Numbered from the stretch's first letter, positions 17,368-26,207 are shown. The stretch: DNA of 64,000 bases from DATMAM01 sp035559995 (GCA_035559995.1 DATMAM010000040.1:62001-126000), one strand, 5' to 3'. Notes: a model not told the origin generated them from the letters alone. Translations and numbers: made by a program.

Positions 17368-18102
17368 TTAAATTCCCCACGCCCCGCTCAGGTGGATATT
17401 CGCGCCGTTGACGTAACGGGCGCCTTCCGACAAAAGAAACCGGACCACGCCGACCGCGTCGTCCAACGATCCCACGTAGCCTGCCGGGATCCTCTTGGCC
17501 ATAGACGATAGCTCCTCGCTCGGCGCGCTTCCGGAATCGATAAAGCCGGGCGAGATCGCGTTCACCGTAATCCCGTGGGGCGCGAGGATGCGCGCCAGGG
17601 TGCGCGTCAAGACCAGCACGCCGACCTTGGCGATATAATGCGCGGTAAGCTGCGGCTGGGCGATCAGCTGATCCGCGTTGGCCATGCTGAAGCTCACGAT
17701 GCGTCCCCATTTGCGCTCGATCATTCCCGGCGCGACAGCTTTGCTCAGGTAAAACAGCGGGTGAAGATTGTTGTCGAACATGGAGTGCCACCCGTCGACG
17801 GTCTCCTCCATCAGGTTCACGCGGTGGTAGGGCCCGGCCGACTGGATGAGCGCGTCGATCCGTCCCCACCGGGCCTGCACTTCCTCGACCAGCTCGCCGG
17901 CCGCCGCCGGCCTCGATACGTCGGCTCGAAGCGCCAGCGCCTTGCCCCCGCCTTCTTCCACGGCTTTGACGATTTCGGCGGCCGGACCATTGCTTTCCCG
18001 GTAGCAAACAGCGACCGACCAGCCGTCCCGACCGAGGCTGAGCGCGACTGCGCGCCCGATCCCCCGCGCTCCCCCGGTAATCAACGCAACCTTCGCGGCC
18101 AT
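17368..18102 (-). CDS. Short-chain dehydrogenase/reductase
   Basis: A 244-residue SDR. The Rossmann motif is TGGARGIG near residue 10. The active site has a serine in VSFSMAN and HYIAK for the YxxxK pair, followed by ITVNAISPGFI. The loop AVCYRESN after the second strand suggests NADPH preference, as in FabG or pteridine-reductase relatives. It starts at 18102 with GGAGG seven bases upstream; the longer upstream frame lacks homology. It is convergent with the aminotransferase gene and stands alone. Substrate unknown. Confidence 0.88.
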   Translation of the reverse strand: MAAKVALITGGARGIGRAVALSLGRDGWSVAVCYRESNGPAAEIVKAVEEGGGKALALRADVSRPAAAGELVEEVQARWGRIDALIQSAGPYHRVNLMEETVDGWHSMFDNNLHPLFYLSKAVAPGMIERKWGRIVSFSMANADQLIAQPQLTAHYIAKVGVLVLTRTLARILAPHGITVNAISPGFIDSGSAPSEELSSMAKRIPAGYVGSLDDAVGVVRFLLSEGARYVNGANIHLSGAWGI

Positions 18103-18280
18103 AGTCACCTCCGGCTTCGAATGGCACGAGCATAGCGCAACGGGCACGGCGCAGGAAGGCTTTGGCGAACGCCGCCAAAACGCCGCATGCTTCCTCTCGC
18201 AGATCGGATCGCGTCCTGAGCCGCGGCGTGGCGCGTCACACCCCTGGAGAGGATGCCACAATTGTGATACAAACCTACAA

Positions 18281-19066
18281 ATGACCGCCGATACCGTATC
18301 TTACGAATCCCGTCCCCCGCTCAAGCGCCCGATCCTGGTCCTGGCGTTCGCCGGATGGAACGATGCGGGTGCCGCGGCAACAACCGCCGTTCGCTATCTC
18401 ACCGAGCAGCTCGTCGCATCGAAGTTCGCCAGCATCGACCCGGAAGAGTTTTACGACTTTTCGGTCCAGCGGCCGCACGTCCGGCTCGTCGAAGGCGCTC
18501 GACGGCAGATCTCCTGGCCATCTTACGATTTTTATTGCGGTCCCGGAGTTGGCACGGAGCGGGATTTCATCCTCGGCCTCGGCGGAGAGCCGAATCTCCG
18601 CTGGAGAACGTTTTGCGACTCCGTCATGCGCCTGGCGCGCGATTGCAAGGTCGAACTGATCGTCGGCCTGGGAGCCTACTTGGACGAAGTTCTCTATACC
18701 AGGCCGGTGCCGCTGACGGGGACGTCCACGGATGAAAAGCTCATGGCCGAGCTGGATCTCATCCCGTCGCGCTATCAGGGTCCAACCGGGATCGTCGGGG
18801 TCATCGGCGAAGCGTGCCGCAAGGAGGCAATTCCTCACGCGAGCCTTTGGGCCGCCTTGCCGCATTATCTTCCCGCCACACCCAATCCTCGTGGGGCTCT
18901 GGCCCTGGTGCTCAGGCTGACGCAATGGCTCGGACTACGCGTCGATACCGGACCGCTCGAGCGCGCCGCTGCCGATTTTCAGAGCAAAGTGAACGAGGCC
19001 GTCAATAGCGACCCCAATCTCTCCGCGTTCATCCGCGAGCTTAAGAAGCGTGAATTCGAGCAGTAA
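18281..19066 (+). CDS. PAC2 family protein (proteasome-assembly-chaperone fold)
   Basis: A 261-residue protein with the PAC2 signature: PILVLAFAGWNDAGAAATTAV at the N terminus, a central VELIVGLGAYLDEV, GTSTDEKLMAELDL and IVGVIGEACRKEAIPHASLWAALPHYLP. The family is widespread in archaea, Actinobacteria and some environmental Gram-negatives; its role in bacteria without proteasomes is unknown. The ATG lies 14 bases after a small ACAATTGTG palindrome; no strong ribosome-binding site is visible. It is a single gene flanked by minus-strand genes on both sides. Confidence 0.85.
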   Translation: MTADTVSYESRPPLKRPILVLAFAGWNDAGAAATTAVRYLTEQLVASKFASIDPEEFYDFSVQRPHVRLVEGARRQISWPSYDFYCGPGVGTERDFILGLGGEPNLRWRTFCDSVMRLARDCKVELIVGLGAYLDEVLYTRPVPLTGTSTDEKLMAELDLIPSRYQGPTGIVGVIGEACRKEAIPHASLWAALPHYLPATPNPRGALALVLRLTQWLGLRVDTGPLERAAADFQSKVNEAVNSDPNLSAFIRELKKREFEQ

Positions 19067-19108
19067 CCGCCCGGGAGCTTGGGCGGAGCGTTTACTTCCG
19101 GCCCGCGA

Positions 19109-20053
19109 TCATCCTCCGGCGTCGGCCCTGAGCTCCCCGAGGTAATCCTTTAGCGCCTCTTTCAAGGGATACTGCGGTCTGTACCCCAGCTCCGCCGCGG
19201 ACTTGCTCAGGTCCACAGGAGACTGGCGCGCGCCCTCCTCCGCCTGGCCGGAGACAGTCACTTCGAGGTTCGGCACCACCTCGCGCAGCGTACGCGCAAG
19301 GTCCGCCGCCGTAGTCACGACGCCGGTCCCGGCGTTGTAAGTTCTTTGTTTGAGATCGCGCGCCCGGCACGCAAGCTCGAGGGCGAGCGCCACGTCCTTT
19401 GCGTAAACGTATTCGTTCGCAAAATACCTTTTCGCGTCGATCGCGAACGGCGCTCCCCCAAGCGCTTTCAGGGCGAGATCGCGCATCGCCATGCCCACGC
19501 TGGAGCCGCCGACGTAAAGGCCGCGCCCGAACACGCCCGCCGGCCGGATGATCACGCTGTCCAGGTTGTACATCGCCGTGTACGCGTGGACGAGGTGCTC
19601 CGAGCAAAGCTTTGTAACGGTGTACAAGTTGTGGCCGCCGACGGGGCTATCTTCGCTCAGCGGGCCCTCTTTGACTTTCGCGCGGTCATAGACGCCGAAC
19701 GTGCTCACGTAAACGACCCGCTTGAGACGGAGCAAGCGCGCGGCTTCAAGCACATGGAGCGTGCCGAGAATGTTGTTGGTGCTTCCGGTGTAAGAGTTTG
19801 CCGCCACCCGGCTACCGATTAGCCCGGCGGTGTGGACAATCGTATCGGCGTTGAAGCTCTGAAGCGCGTTCAGCATGGCCGGCAAGTCGCGGATGTCAGC
19901 CGCCACGACCTCCACTCGCTCCTTGCCGGCAACTTTTTCGATATAGTCGCGGCTAGGCGCAAGATCGTAGAGCACGGCCTTATCGCCCGCCGCCGCAAGC
20001 CGCTTCGCCAGGTGGCTGCCGATCAGCCCGGCGCCAGTAATCAAGACGGTCAT
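19109..20053 (-). CDS. NAD-dependent epimerase/dehydratase (extended SDR)
   Basis: A 314-residue extended short-chain dehydrogenase of the nucleotide-sugar epimerase type. The N terminus VLITGAGLIGSHLAKRL is the dinucleotide-binding motif, VHTAGLIGSR follows, and YVSTFGVYD plus NLYTVTK supply the catalytic Thr/Ser and YxxxK. C-terminal SKSAAELGYRPQYPLKEAL is the usual substrate-domain end. Members act on UDP- or dTDP-sugars or on related alcohols and ketones; the substrate here is not evident. It stands alone on the minus strand. Confidence 0.88.
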   Translation of the reverse strand: MTVLITGAGLIGSHLAKRLAAAGDKAVLYDLAPSRDYIEKVAGKERVEVVAADIRDLPAMLNALQSFNADTIVHTAGLIGSRVAANSYTGSTNNILGTLHVLEAARLLRLKRVVYVSTFGVYDRAKVKEGPLSEDSPVGGHNLYTVTKLCSEHLVHAYTAMYNLDSVIIRPAGVFGRGLYVGGSSVGMAMRDLALKALGGAPFAIDAKRYFANEYVYAKDVALALELACRARDLKQRTYNAGTGVVTTAADLARTLREVVPNLEVTVSGQAEEGARQSPVDLSKSAAELGYRPQYPLKEALKDYLGELRADAGG

Positions 20054-20150
20054 AGATCACCTCTGTTTGAGATCGGCGCGGCTGAACTCGGGTGCCGCAT
20101 GCGGTCCAATCCGAGCTTCCGTTTCTCTTTGCCCCGAGTCGGCGCCGTTC

Positions 20151-20180
20151 TTGAAAAGCTTATATACGCTGAAGTATAGA
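20151..20180 (+). promoter_or_regulatory. Possible promoter upstream of the oppF remnant
   Basis: TTGAAA (20151-20156), an 18-base spacer and TATAGA (20175-20180). It points at the truncated OppF-type fragment and could be a relic of an older gene arrangement. Confidence 0.3.
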
Positions 20181-20296
20181 AATGCCACAAAGCGGACGGC
20201 TTCGCGGAGACGGCTTTCCCCGGCGCGCGATCCGCGCCGAACAGCGGCTGAACACGCACACGTTATACGGGGTGTTGTTTTTGAATTTCTTGACGC

Positions 20297-20557
20297 TTGC
20301 GCCCAAAAGATCTCTATGCGAACCCGCTTCATCCCTACACGAAGGCCTTGCTCGCCGCGGTGCCCATTCCCGACCCGGCGCTCGAAGCCAAGCGTGCGGC
20401 GGTCCCTCTCCAGGGCGAGATTCCAAGCCCGCTCCATCCTCCGAGCGGCTGCGTCTTTCATACCCGCTGCCCGATTGCGGTCGAGGAGTGCCGGGCGGTC
20501 GTGCCGGAGCTGCGTCCCGCCGGCAGCAATCGCTCGGTCGCCTGCATTCGCGTTTAA
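20297..20557 (+). pseudogene. C-terminal fragment of a peptide ABC transporter ATPase (OppF/DppF type)
   Basis: The frame encodes only the last 80-odd residues of an oligopeptide ABC ATPase: LYANPLHPYTKALLAAVP, then LQGEIPSPLHPPSGCVFHTR and CPIAVEECR, which is the diagnostic oligopeptide/dipeptide C-terminal domain with its cysteine cluster. The whole ATP-binding core (Walker A, signature, Walker B) is missing, and in-frame stops lie just upstream. The only start available is a TTG without ribosome-binding site. It is a gene remnant left by deletion. The window's peptide permease operon (37665-40952) lacks ATPases, so the remnant may reflect loss or rearrangement of such a system. Confidence 0.85.
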
Positions 20558-20658
20558 GCGCCGGCGCGTCTTGAGCGGCATCGCGAACCTGAGAGCGCGC
20601 TTTTCAGCGTCCTTGACAGGCGCGGCGATCCCTATAAGCTAACGCCGTCGAGACCGCT

Positions 20659-21474
20659 ATGACCGGGAAGTCCGTCTCTGGTCGTTTTCTTGCTTTCCTC
20701 ACCGCCGTTGTTCTCGGTAGCGCCGGCGCCAGCGCCGCGCAGCCGCGAGAGCGAAAGATCGTTATCGCGGGCGCGCAATCGATCGCCCCGCTGGCGGAGG
20801 AGTTCACGGCTGAGTTTCTCAAGAAGTATCCCGGCCTCATCATCGAGGTCGGCGGCGGCGGCTCCAACTACGCGGTCGCCGCCGTGCGCCGCGATGAAAT
20901 TGACATCGGCCTCGTGAGCCGCACGCTCACGGCGGATGAGATGTCCGGACTTCATGTGCAGTCCCTGGGTCAAGACGCGATCGTCGTCTTGACCTACCCC
21001 AACAATCCGCTCGCCGGCCTGACGTTGCCTGAGCTCCGCCGGATTTACACCGGCCAGACGGTCAACTGGCTGAGCCTGGGCGGCGAGGACCGCGGCATCG
21101 TCGCGCTCACCCGCGAGCGGAGCTCCGGCATTCACGGGCTCTTCGTCAATCGGGTCTTTGGGAGAAATTTCGACGGACGGGAAAAGGCTTTCACGATACG
21201 CGCGAGCAAGGAAAAGATTCTCAAAACGATCAAGCGCGTTCAGGGCTCGGTCGGATACGGCATCTTGCGCATCGAGCAGGCCGAAGCCGAGGGCGTCAAG
21301 GTTCTGAAGATCGACGGGCAGCTTCCAACGCGGGCGAACATTCAATCGGGTCTCTACCCGCTCACCCGCCCGCAAAGCCTCATAGCGCGCAGGCCGGCTC
21401 GTGAACTCGCTTCCGCCTGGATGCGGGAGTTCGCCCGCTTCGCGAGCGCGCGCGCGGCCGAGCGCCTGTCGTGA
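20659..21474 (+). CDS. PstS-like phosphate-type substrate-binding protein
   Basis: A 271-residue exported binding protein. A signal peptide (FLAFLTAVVLGSAGASAAQ) precedes a PBP-like domain with IVIAGAQSIAPLAEEF, EVGGGGSNYAVAAVRRDEIDIGLVSR, and TRERSSGIHGLF, the motifs that cradle phosphate in PstS proteins. No Pst permease genes are present. Instead its stop overlaps the start of a histidine kinase gene (GTGA), which is followed by a response regulator. The protein may therefore act as a periplasmic sensor partner rather than a transporter component; this is inference. A poorly spaced TTGACA/TATAAG pair lies upstream. Confidence 0.85.
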   Translation: MTGKSVSGRFLAFLTAVVLGSAGASAAQPRERKIVIAGAQSIAPLAEEFTAEFLKKYPGLIIEVGGGGSNYAVAAVRRDEIDIGLVSRTLTADEMSGLHVQSLGQDAIVVLTYPNNPLAGLTLPELRRIYTGQTVNWLSLGGEDRGIVALTRERSSGIHGLFVNRVFGRNFDGREKAFTIRASKEKILKTIKRVQGSVGYGILRIEQAEAEGVKVLKIDGQLPTRANIQSGLYPLTRPQSLIARRPARELASAWMREFARFASARAAERLS

Positions 21475-23294
21475 CGACCGTGCTCTACAAGCTTCTGCTA
21501 TCTTCGCTCCTGATCATCCTGTTGCCCGTCGGTCTTGCGATCCTCTGGACTTCGAAGACCTTCTCCACGCTCCTGGAAAAGCGCTTCGCCGAATCCTCGA
21601 AGGCCCAGGCCGAGCGCGTCAGGCTCCTGCTCGCCGAGAAGCAGGAAGTGGCGACCGGGATCGCCAGCTGGATCGCGGAAATGCCGGGCGTCAAGGAAAA
21701 ACTCAAGGCAAGGGATCGCTCGGGCATGTTCCAGCACCTCCTGCCGATCGTGGGTTCCATTGAACTGGACTTTATCGAGGTGCTGGACCGCGACGGGGAG
21801 ATTTTCCTCCGCGTGCACGATCCATCGCGCTACGGCGATCGGCCCCCGCTTCCCGCCGACATTCGCGGCTTGCTTCGCGGCATGCGCGATATCCCGACAT
21901 ACGGCGTCGAGCTGAGAGGAAAGGACGCTTATCTGCGCGCGGCCGAAGCGATCGAGGCCCAAGGCGTGCTCGGCGTGGTGAGCGCTGGCTACGCCATCAA
22001 TGGCGACCTGATCGAGCGGCTCGCGCGGGCGACGGGAGCCGGGGTTTCGATCAGAGTGGCCGGCCGCGCTTACGCGAGCGGCGGCGCCCACCTCGAAGCC
22101 CCGGGAACGCTCGCCGCCGCGGAGCCGAGCGCGGGCCAGGAACTGCGCTGGCACGCCGAGCCCGCGCCCGCCCTCGAGATCCGCTTCCCGTTGCAAACTT
22201 CCCACGGCGCCGAGGGAGTCATCTCGCTTTTGTTTCCCGCGCGCGAAATGGAAGCTGCGATTGGCGTTTTGCAGCAAACGCTGATCCTCGTCGCGATCGC
22301 GGGGAGCGCGCTCGCGTTTCTCGTCTCGTGGCTCCTCAGCCGCCGTCTCACCGCGCCGCTCAAGAAGCTGGTCATGGCTACCGAGCTGGTCTCGGCCGGC
22401 GACTATTCGCAAGCCGTGAACGTCCGCGCGCGGGACGAGATCGGCGCGCTGGCAAAGTCCTTCAACCGCATGCTCGAAGATCTCGCCCGCTCAAAGGCGG
22501 AGGTCGAGAGTTACCGGCAAAAGCTCGAGCGGAAAATCGACGAGAGAGGAAGAGAGCTCGTCGAGAACGAAAAGAAGCGCGAAGCCATGGCCTACATGAT
22601 CGCCCACGATCTCAAAAACCCGCTTCTCGGCATCAAAAAGACCCTGGAGCGGCTCAATGATCTCCCCGCTGATGGCAACGGCGAGGAGAGAAGGAGGATC
22701 CTCAAGGAGCTTTCCAGCGCGGGCGAGCTTGTCATCGGCATGATCAACGACATGCTTGACGTGTATCGCTCGGAGTTTGGCGAGCTGCCGCTCGCGTTGA
22801 GCGAGTTTCAGCTCGAGGAAACGATCGAAACCAGCCTGCGCGTTCTGGGACCGGAACTCGAAGAGAAAGGAATTAGAGTGTCGCGGCGCTCTGAACCGCC
22901 CGCGATCTCGATCGTCGCCGACCGAAGGCGATTGACGCGCCTGCTCATCAACCTGCTCAGCAACGCCATAAAGTTCTCCCCGCCAAACGGCCAGATCCGG
23001 CTCTCGGTGTCGCTGGCCGAAGGCCAGGGCCGGACGCCGGCCGTCCTTCTCCAGGTGCAGGACGACGGCGAAGGCATCCCGGCGGCCGATCTTGACAGGA
23101 TCTTCGACCGCTTCTACTCGCGCGGCCGCGGAAACATGGAGAGCGGAACCGGCCTCGGGCTTCCGTACTGTAAACTCGTCGTCGAAGCTCACCGGGGAGA
23201 AATCTGGGCGGAGAACCGAAGCGCGGGCGGCTTTCTCGTATCGGTTCTCTTGCCGCTGGACGCCAACTCGACCCAGGAGCTTTATGCCTCTTAA
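21471..23294 (+). CDS. Membrane-bound sensor histidine kinase with periplasmic sensor and HAMP
   Basis: A 607-residue kinase. Transmembrane helices at about residues 6-26 and 266-289 enclose a periplasmic sensor domain of about 240 residues (FIEVLDRDGEIFLRVHDP is Cache-like). HAMP spans about 290-342, then a coiled coil. The phosphorylated histidine is H379 in MIAHDLKNPL. The ATPase has LLINLLSNAIKFSP (N box), VQDDGEGIP (G1), FDRFYSR (F box) and GTGLGLPYCKLV (G2), all intact. It starts at GTG 21471, overlapping the PstS-like gene, and its stop overlaps the regulator start. The three products probably form one signalling unit. Confidence 0.92.
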   Translation: MTTVLYKLLLSSLLIILLPVGLAILWTSKTFSTLLEKRFAESSKAQAERVRLLLAEKQEVATGIASWIAEMPGVKEKLKARDRSGMFQHLLPIVGSIELDFIEVLDRDGEIFLRVHDPSRYGDRPPLPADIRGLLRGMRDIPTYGVELRGKDAYLRAAEAIEAQGVLGVVSAGYAINGDLIERLARATGAGVSIRVAGRAYASGGAHLEAPGTLAAAEPSAGQELRWHAEPAPALEIRFPLQTSHGAEGVISLLFPAREMEAAIGVLQQTLILVAIAGSALAFLVSWLLSRRLTAPLKKLVMATELVSAGDYSQAVNVRARDEIGALAKSFNRMLEDLARSKAEVESYRQKLERKIDERGRELVENEKKREAMAYMIAHDLKNPLLGIKKTLERLNDLPADGNGEERRRILKELSSAGELVIGMINDMLDVYRSEFGELPLALSEFQLEETIETSLRVLGPELEEKGIRVSRRSEPPAISIVADRRRLTRLLINLLSNAIKFSPPNGQIRLSVSLAEGQGRTPAVLLQVQDDGEGIPAADLDRIFDRFYSRGRGNMESGTGLGLPYCKLVVEAHRGEIWAENRSAGGFLVSVLLPLDANSTQELYAS

Positions 23295-23943
23295 GGTGCT
23301 CATCGCCGACGATGAAAGACTGTTCCGCCAGAGCCTCAGAAGGCTGCTCGAGAGTGCCAAAGATATCCGCGTCGTCGCCGAAGCGGCCGACGGCCAAGAG
23401 GCCGTGCTGCGCGCGAAGGAGAAGGAACCTGACATCGCGCTTCTCGACGTGAGAATGCCCAAAATGGACGGCATCAAGGCCGCCAAGCTGATCTCCAGCC
23501 TCACGCGCAAGACCAAGATCCTCATGCTCTCGGTCTACGACGACGATGAAAAGATCATCTCGGCCCTGAAGGCCGGAGCCGTCGGTTACATCTTAAAGGA
23601 CGCCGATCAAAAAGATTTCCTCGAAATCATCCGTCACACGCACGCGGGCAAGCGCGTGTCTTCGCCCTATCTCGCCCACCTCACCTTGGACCCGCTGCCC
23701 GAGCGAGCCAGCCTTCCGGACGAGCAAAAGAGGATTCAGCTCGGCCATCAATACGGGCTGACCGAGCAAGAGCTAAAAGTCCTGCAGCTTCTCGCCGAAG
23801 GTCTCAGCAACGAGGAGATCAGCCGCTTCGTGAACCTTTCTCGTGAAACCATCAAGATGCACCTAAAGGCGCTCTTCCGGAAACTCCGGGTGAAAAACCG
23901 CACCGAAGCCGCCGTCCTCGCCGTTAGAGAAGGCCTTGGGTAG
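23284..23943 (+). CDS. NarL/FixJ-type response regulator
   Basis: A 219-residue transcription regulator. The receiver domain (residues 1-120) has the acidic pair D9-D10, phospho-acceptor D55 in ALLDVRMPK, and K in YILKDADQK. The C-terminal LuxR-type helix-turn-helix is about residues 150-215 (LTEQELKVLQLLAEGLSNEEIS, FVNLSRETIKMHLKALFRKL). It begins inside the kinase gene's last codons with CAGGAGC upstream, so translation is coupled. It is the output of the adjacent kinase. Targets are unknown; the next gene downstream is a secreted beta-propeller protein with its own promoter. Confidence 0.93.
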   Translation: MPLKVLIADDERLFRQSLRRLLESAKDIRVVAEAADGQEAVLRAKEKEPDIALLDVRMPKMDGIKAAKLISSLTRKTKILMLSVYDDDEKIISALKAGAVGYILKDADQKDFLEIIRHTHAGKRVSSPYLAHLTLDPLPERASLPDEQKRIQLGHQYGLTEQELKVLQLLAEGLSNEEISRFVNLSRETIKMHLKALFRKLRVKNRTEAAVLAVREGLG

Positions 23944-23984
23944 GCACAACTAACGGGGGTCCTAAACAACACCCGTCTGGGGAA

Positions 23985-24014
23985 TTGACAGCCTCCCTAC
24001 TCCTGAACGATAAA
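23985..24014 (+). promoter_or_regulatory. Sigma-70-like promoter for the beta-propeller gene
   Basis: TTGACA (23985-23990), an 18-base spacer, then GATAAA (24009-24014). It lies between the response regulator stop and the GTG start at 24148, which would give a leader of about 125 bases. Confidence 0.5.
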
Positions 24015-24147
24015 GATTCGCGTGCTGAAGCCGTTGGGCGCGCTGGGCGAGCCAGGCTTCTGCCAAGCATGCAATCTTTCTGCGGCTGTATCTAAACGAC
24101 AGGTAGCGCCTCATAGGAAACGATTCGGGAAACCGTTGGAGGTTAAT

Positions 24148-25341
24148 GTGCGAAAAAATCGCGTCGCCCTAATCGTCGCATTTGGGATATTTGGATCTTC
24201 CTTTCTGTCCTTAACTTTTGCGGCCGACCCGCTGCCCGTTCCCGCAACGCCTACGTTCTCGACAATCGCTTTTACCCAACTAGCTATCGAAGGATTGACC
24301 GCCGACCAAAACGGAAACCTGTACACGACGGGCCGCGCCGCGGCCGGCACTCCATGCCCCGTGTACAAGATTGTTCCCCAAGGCTCGTCACTCGTTACAC
24401 CTGTTGTAGTGGGGAACGTGCCTAACAATTTTGCCAGTCCGTGCAATCCCTCGGGGGCGGCATTTGACAAAACTGGCTTCTTGTACATCGCTGACGCCAA
24501 TCCCGATCCTGTCTTCGGCGGGGTTGGGGGCGTGATCTGGAAGCTTTCCCCAAATGAAGCAGCGCCTCCTACCGCCACGCAGTTCGCCACGGGCGTTCCC
24601 GGAACTAACGGATTGGCGTTTGATAAGAACGGCAATCTTTGGACTGGTGATGGTACCACCGGCCAGGGAAGAGTTTGGAAGATCACCCCGGGAGGAATTG
24701 TTACGGAGATGTTTCGTATCCAACCGATGCGCAACGGGTCTGATCTAGGTGGAGACCTCGGCGGAAGAGGCGTGGGTCGAGAAAACAGAACTGTACCAGT
24801 TGAAAATGCTCAGAACCTAGTCGCCAACGGTTTGGCCTTCGAGCCGACGCGCGGGCGTCTACTGGTTGCAGATACCGCTCGCGGCGCAATATGGCGCGTC
24901 GAATTCGAAAAGGACGGAAGCGTGGAAAGCCGCAAGGGATGTGACACGACATTCACACCTAACACGCTTTGCCTGGAAAACATTTTCGTTTCGCACCCTC
25001 TATTAGAGGGAGTCGACGGCATCGCATTGGATGTCGAGGGAAATATCTGGGCAGCTGCAAACGAGCGGAACGCAATCGTGTTTGTTAGCGCAGATGGAAG
25101 AGTTGTAGAGGTCTTCCGCAATGATCCCGACGGCACAACACTGCTGCGGAATACCGGGCCGATGGAGTTTCCGACAAGTCCGGTCGTTTTCGGCAACGTC
25201 CTTTACACCTCGCATTCGAATGGCAACCGCCGGGATAACTCACCCCCAGGACCAGGGGAGATTCCTGCCCAAGGAGCCGGGAAAATCTCCCGCCTCGATC
25301 AAAACATCCAGATTCCCGGTCTTCCCTTGCCGGTAAATTGA
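24148..25341 (+). CDS. Secreted SMP-30/gluconolactonase-like beta-propeller protein
   Basis: A 397-residue exported protein. The signal peptide (RVALIVAFGIFGSSFLSLTFAA) is followed by repeated propeller blades of the SGL/NHL type: LTADQNGNLYTTGRA, AAFDKTGFLYIADAN, LAFDKNGNLWTGDG, LAFEPTRGRLLVADTARGA and IALDVEGNIWAAANERNAI. Family members include lactonases and streptogramin lyase-like proteins. The GTG at 24148 has TTGGAGG at ideal spacing; an upstream in-frame ATG at 24022 lacks these features. Base and codon use are visibly less GC-biased than in neighbouring genes, which suggests later acquisition. Substrate unknown. Confidence 0.8.
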   Translation: MRKNRVALIVAFGIFGSSFLSLTFAADPLPVPATPTFSTIAFTQLAIEGLTADQNGNLYTTGRAAAGTPCPVYKIVPQGSSLVTPVVVGNVPNNFASPCNPSGAAFDKTGFLYIADANPDPVFGGVGGVIWKLSPNEAAPPTATQFATGVPGTNGLAFDKNGNLWTGDGTTGQGRVWKITPGGIVTEMFRIQPMRNGSDLGGDLGGRGVGRENRTVPVENAQNLVANGLAFEPTRGRLLVADTARGAIWRVEFEKDGSVESRKGCDTTFTPNTLCLENIFVSHPLLEGVDGIALDVEGNIWAAANERNAIVFVSADGRVVEVFRNDPDGTTLLRNTGPMEFPTSPVVFGNVLYTSHSNGNRRDNSPPGPGEIPAQGAGKISRLDQNIQIPGLPLPVN

Positions 25342-25412
25342 GCACGGGCGGATATTTTGCTGGAGCTGGCCCGAGTCTCCGGCAACGGCGCAACAAAGCA
25401 AAGGAGGGTTCG

Positions 25413-25463
25413 ATGAAGATCCTCAGAAAGACAGCGCGTCCCTGGACTCGGGGCACTCGATAA
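25413..25463 (+). other. Short open frame of 16 codons with strong ribosome-binding site
   Basis: AAAGGAGG precedes an ATG that begins MKILRKTARPW and stops after 16 codons. It could be a leader peptide or the start of a lost gene, since MKI-L-RKT looks like a signal-peptide beginning. The gap 25342-25618 holds nothing else recognisable apart from a promoter-like pair at 25534. Confidence 0.2.
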
Positions 25464-25533
25464 GAGCGACCTTACGTTGAATAAAACGCCTTCTCGCGGC
25501 GTCGAAAAACTGTCGCGCTTGGCAAAATTTGAG

Positions 25534-25563
25534 TTGACAACCTTCTACCCGCATGGCTAACCT
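25534..25563 (+). promoter_or_regulatory. Possible promoter for the cytochrome c gene
   Basis: Perfect TTGACA (25534-25539) with an 18-base spacer and TAACCT (25558-25563), about 55 bases before the cytochrome start. The -10 match is weak. Confidence 0.35.
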
Positions 25564-25618
25564 TGCGTCGCCGTGCGCGGTTGAGATTTCTGACTTTCGC
25601 AACAAGGAGGACCGAAGA

Positions 25619-26068
25619 ATGTTACGACACGAGATCATCTGTGGCGCGCTGCTGGCAACCGCGGTGCTTTTCTCCTCTTCCCAGTTGCTGGCGCAACAGG
25701 ACGTGATCGAAAAGCGGCAAAAGCTCATGAAGGGCCAAGGAGCGGCGGCAAAGGCCCTCAAAAAAGCCGTCGAGGAAAAAGACTTCGCCACCATCGAGGT
25801 TAAGGCGAAGGACCTTGTGGGATCGTCGGGACAGATTACCGAGCTCTTTCCTAAAGGCAGCACCTCCGATAAATCGCGCGCCAAGGCCGAGATCTGGGAA
25901 AAATGGGACGACTTCAAGAACAACGCGGCGCAGCTTAAGAAAAGCTCCTCCGAGCTCGCCGAAGCCGCGGCCGCCAAGGACGAGGCGCGCGTAAAGGCAA
26001 GGCTTGACGACGTGAGCAAAGCCTGCAGCAGCTGCCACAAAACTTTCCGGGCCGAGAAGAAAAGCTAG
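25619..26068 (+). CDS. Class II c-type cytochrome (cytochrome c' fold)
   Basis: A 149-residue periplasmic haem protein. A signal peptide (ICGALLATAVLFSSSQLLAQ) is followed by helical repeats rich in Lys and Glu and a single haem-binding CSSCH near the C terminus (KACSSCHKTFR), the placement typical of cytochrome c' four-helix bundles. AAGGAGG precedes the ATG at 25619. The members bind NO or CO or carry electrons. It is a single-gene unit ended by a strong terminator. The haem and cytochrome assembly genes at 31-36 kb could serve its maturation. Confidence 0.88.
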   Translation: MLRHEIICGALLATAVLFSSSQLLAQQDVIEKRQKLMKGQGAAAKALKKAVEEKDFATIEVKAKDLVGSSGQITELFPKGSTSDKSRAKAEIWEKWDDFKNNAAQLKKSSSELAEAAAAKDEARVKARLDDVSKACSSCHKTFRAEKKS

Positions 26069-26091
26069 CGACGACCGGTCTCGAACGCGGC

Positions 26092-26135
26092 AAAAAAGCC
26101 CCCACCCCGATGGGAGGGTGGGGGCTTTTTTTTAT
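26092..26135 (+). terminator. Strong rho-independent terminator after the cytochrome gene
   Basis: AAGCCCCCACCC (26096-26107) pairs with GGGTGGGGGCTT (26116-26127), 8-base loop, followed by a run of Ts to 26133. The A-run before the stem makes it usable from the other strand as well. Confidence 0.9.
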
Positions 26136-26207
26136 TTCTTTTTCTGCCGATCTCGATTAAAATGCCGTTTCGCAAGTTTCTGCGCCCCCGTTTCGACTCC
26201 TGCGGCT

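Noticed and set aside
20613..20638. TTGACA and TATAAG upstream of the PstS-like gene
   Set aside because: The spacer is only 14 bases, too short for a normal sigma-70 promoter.
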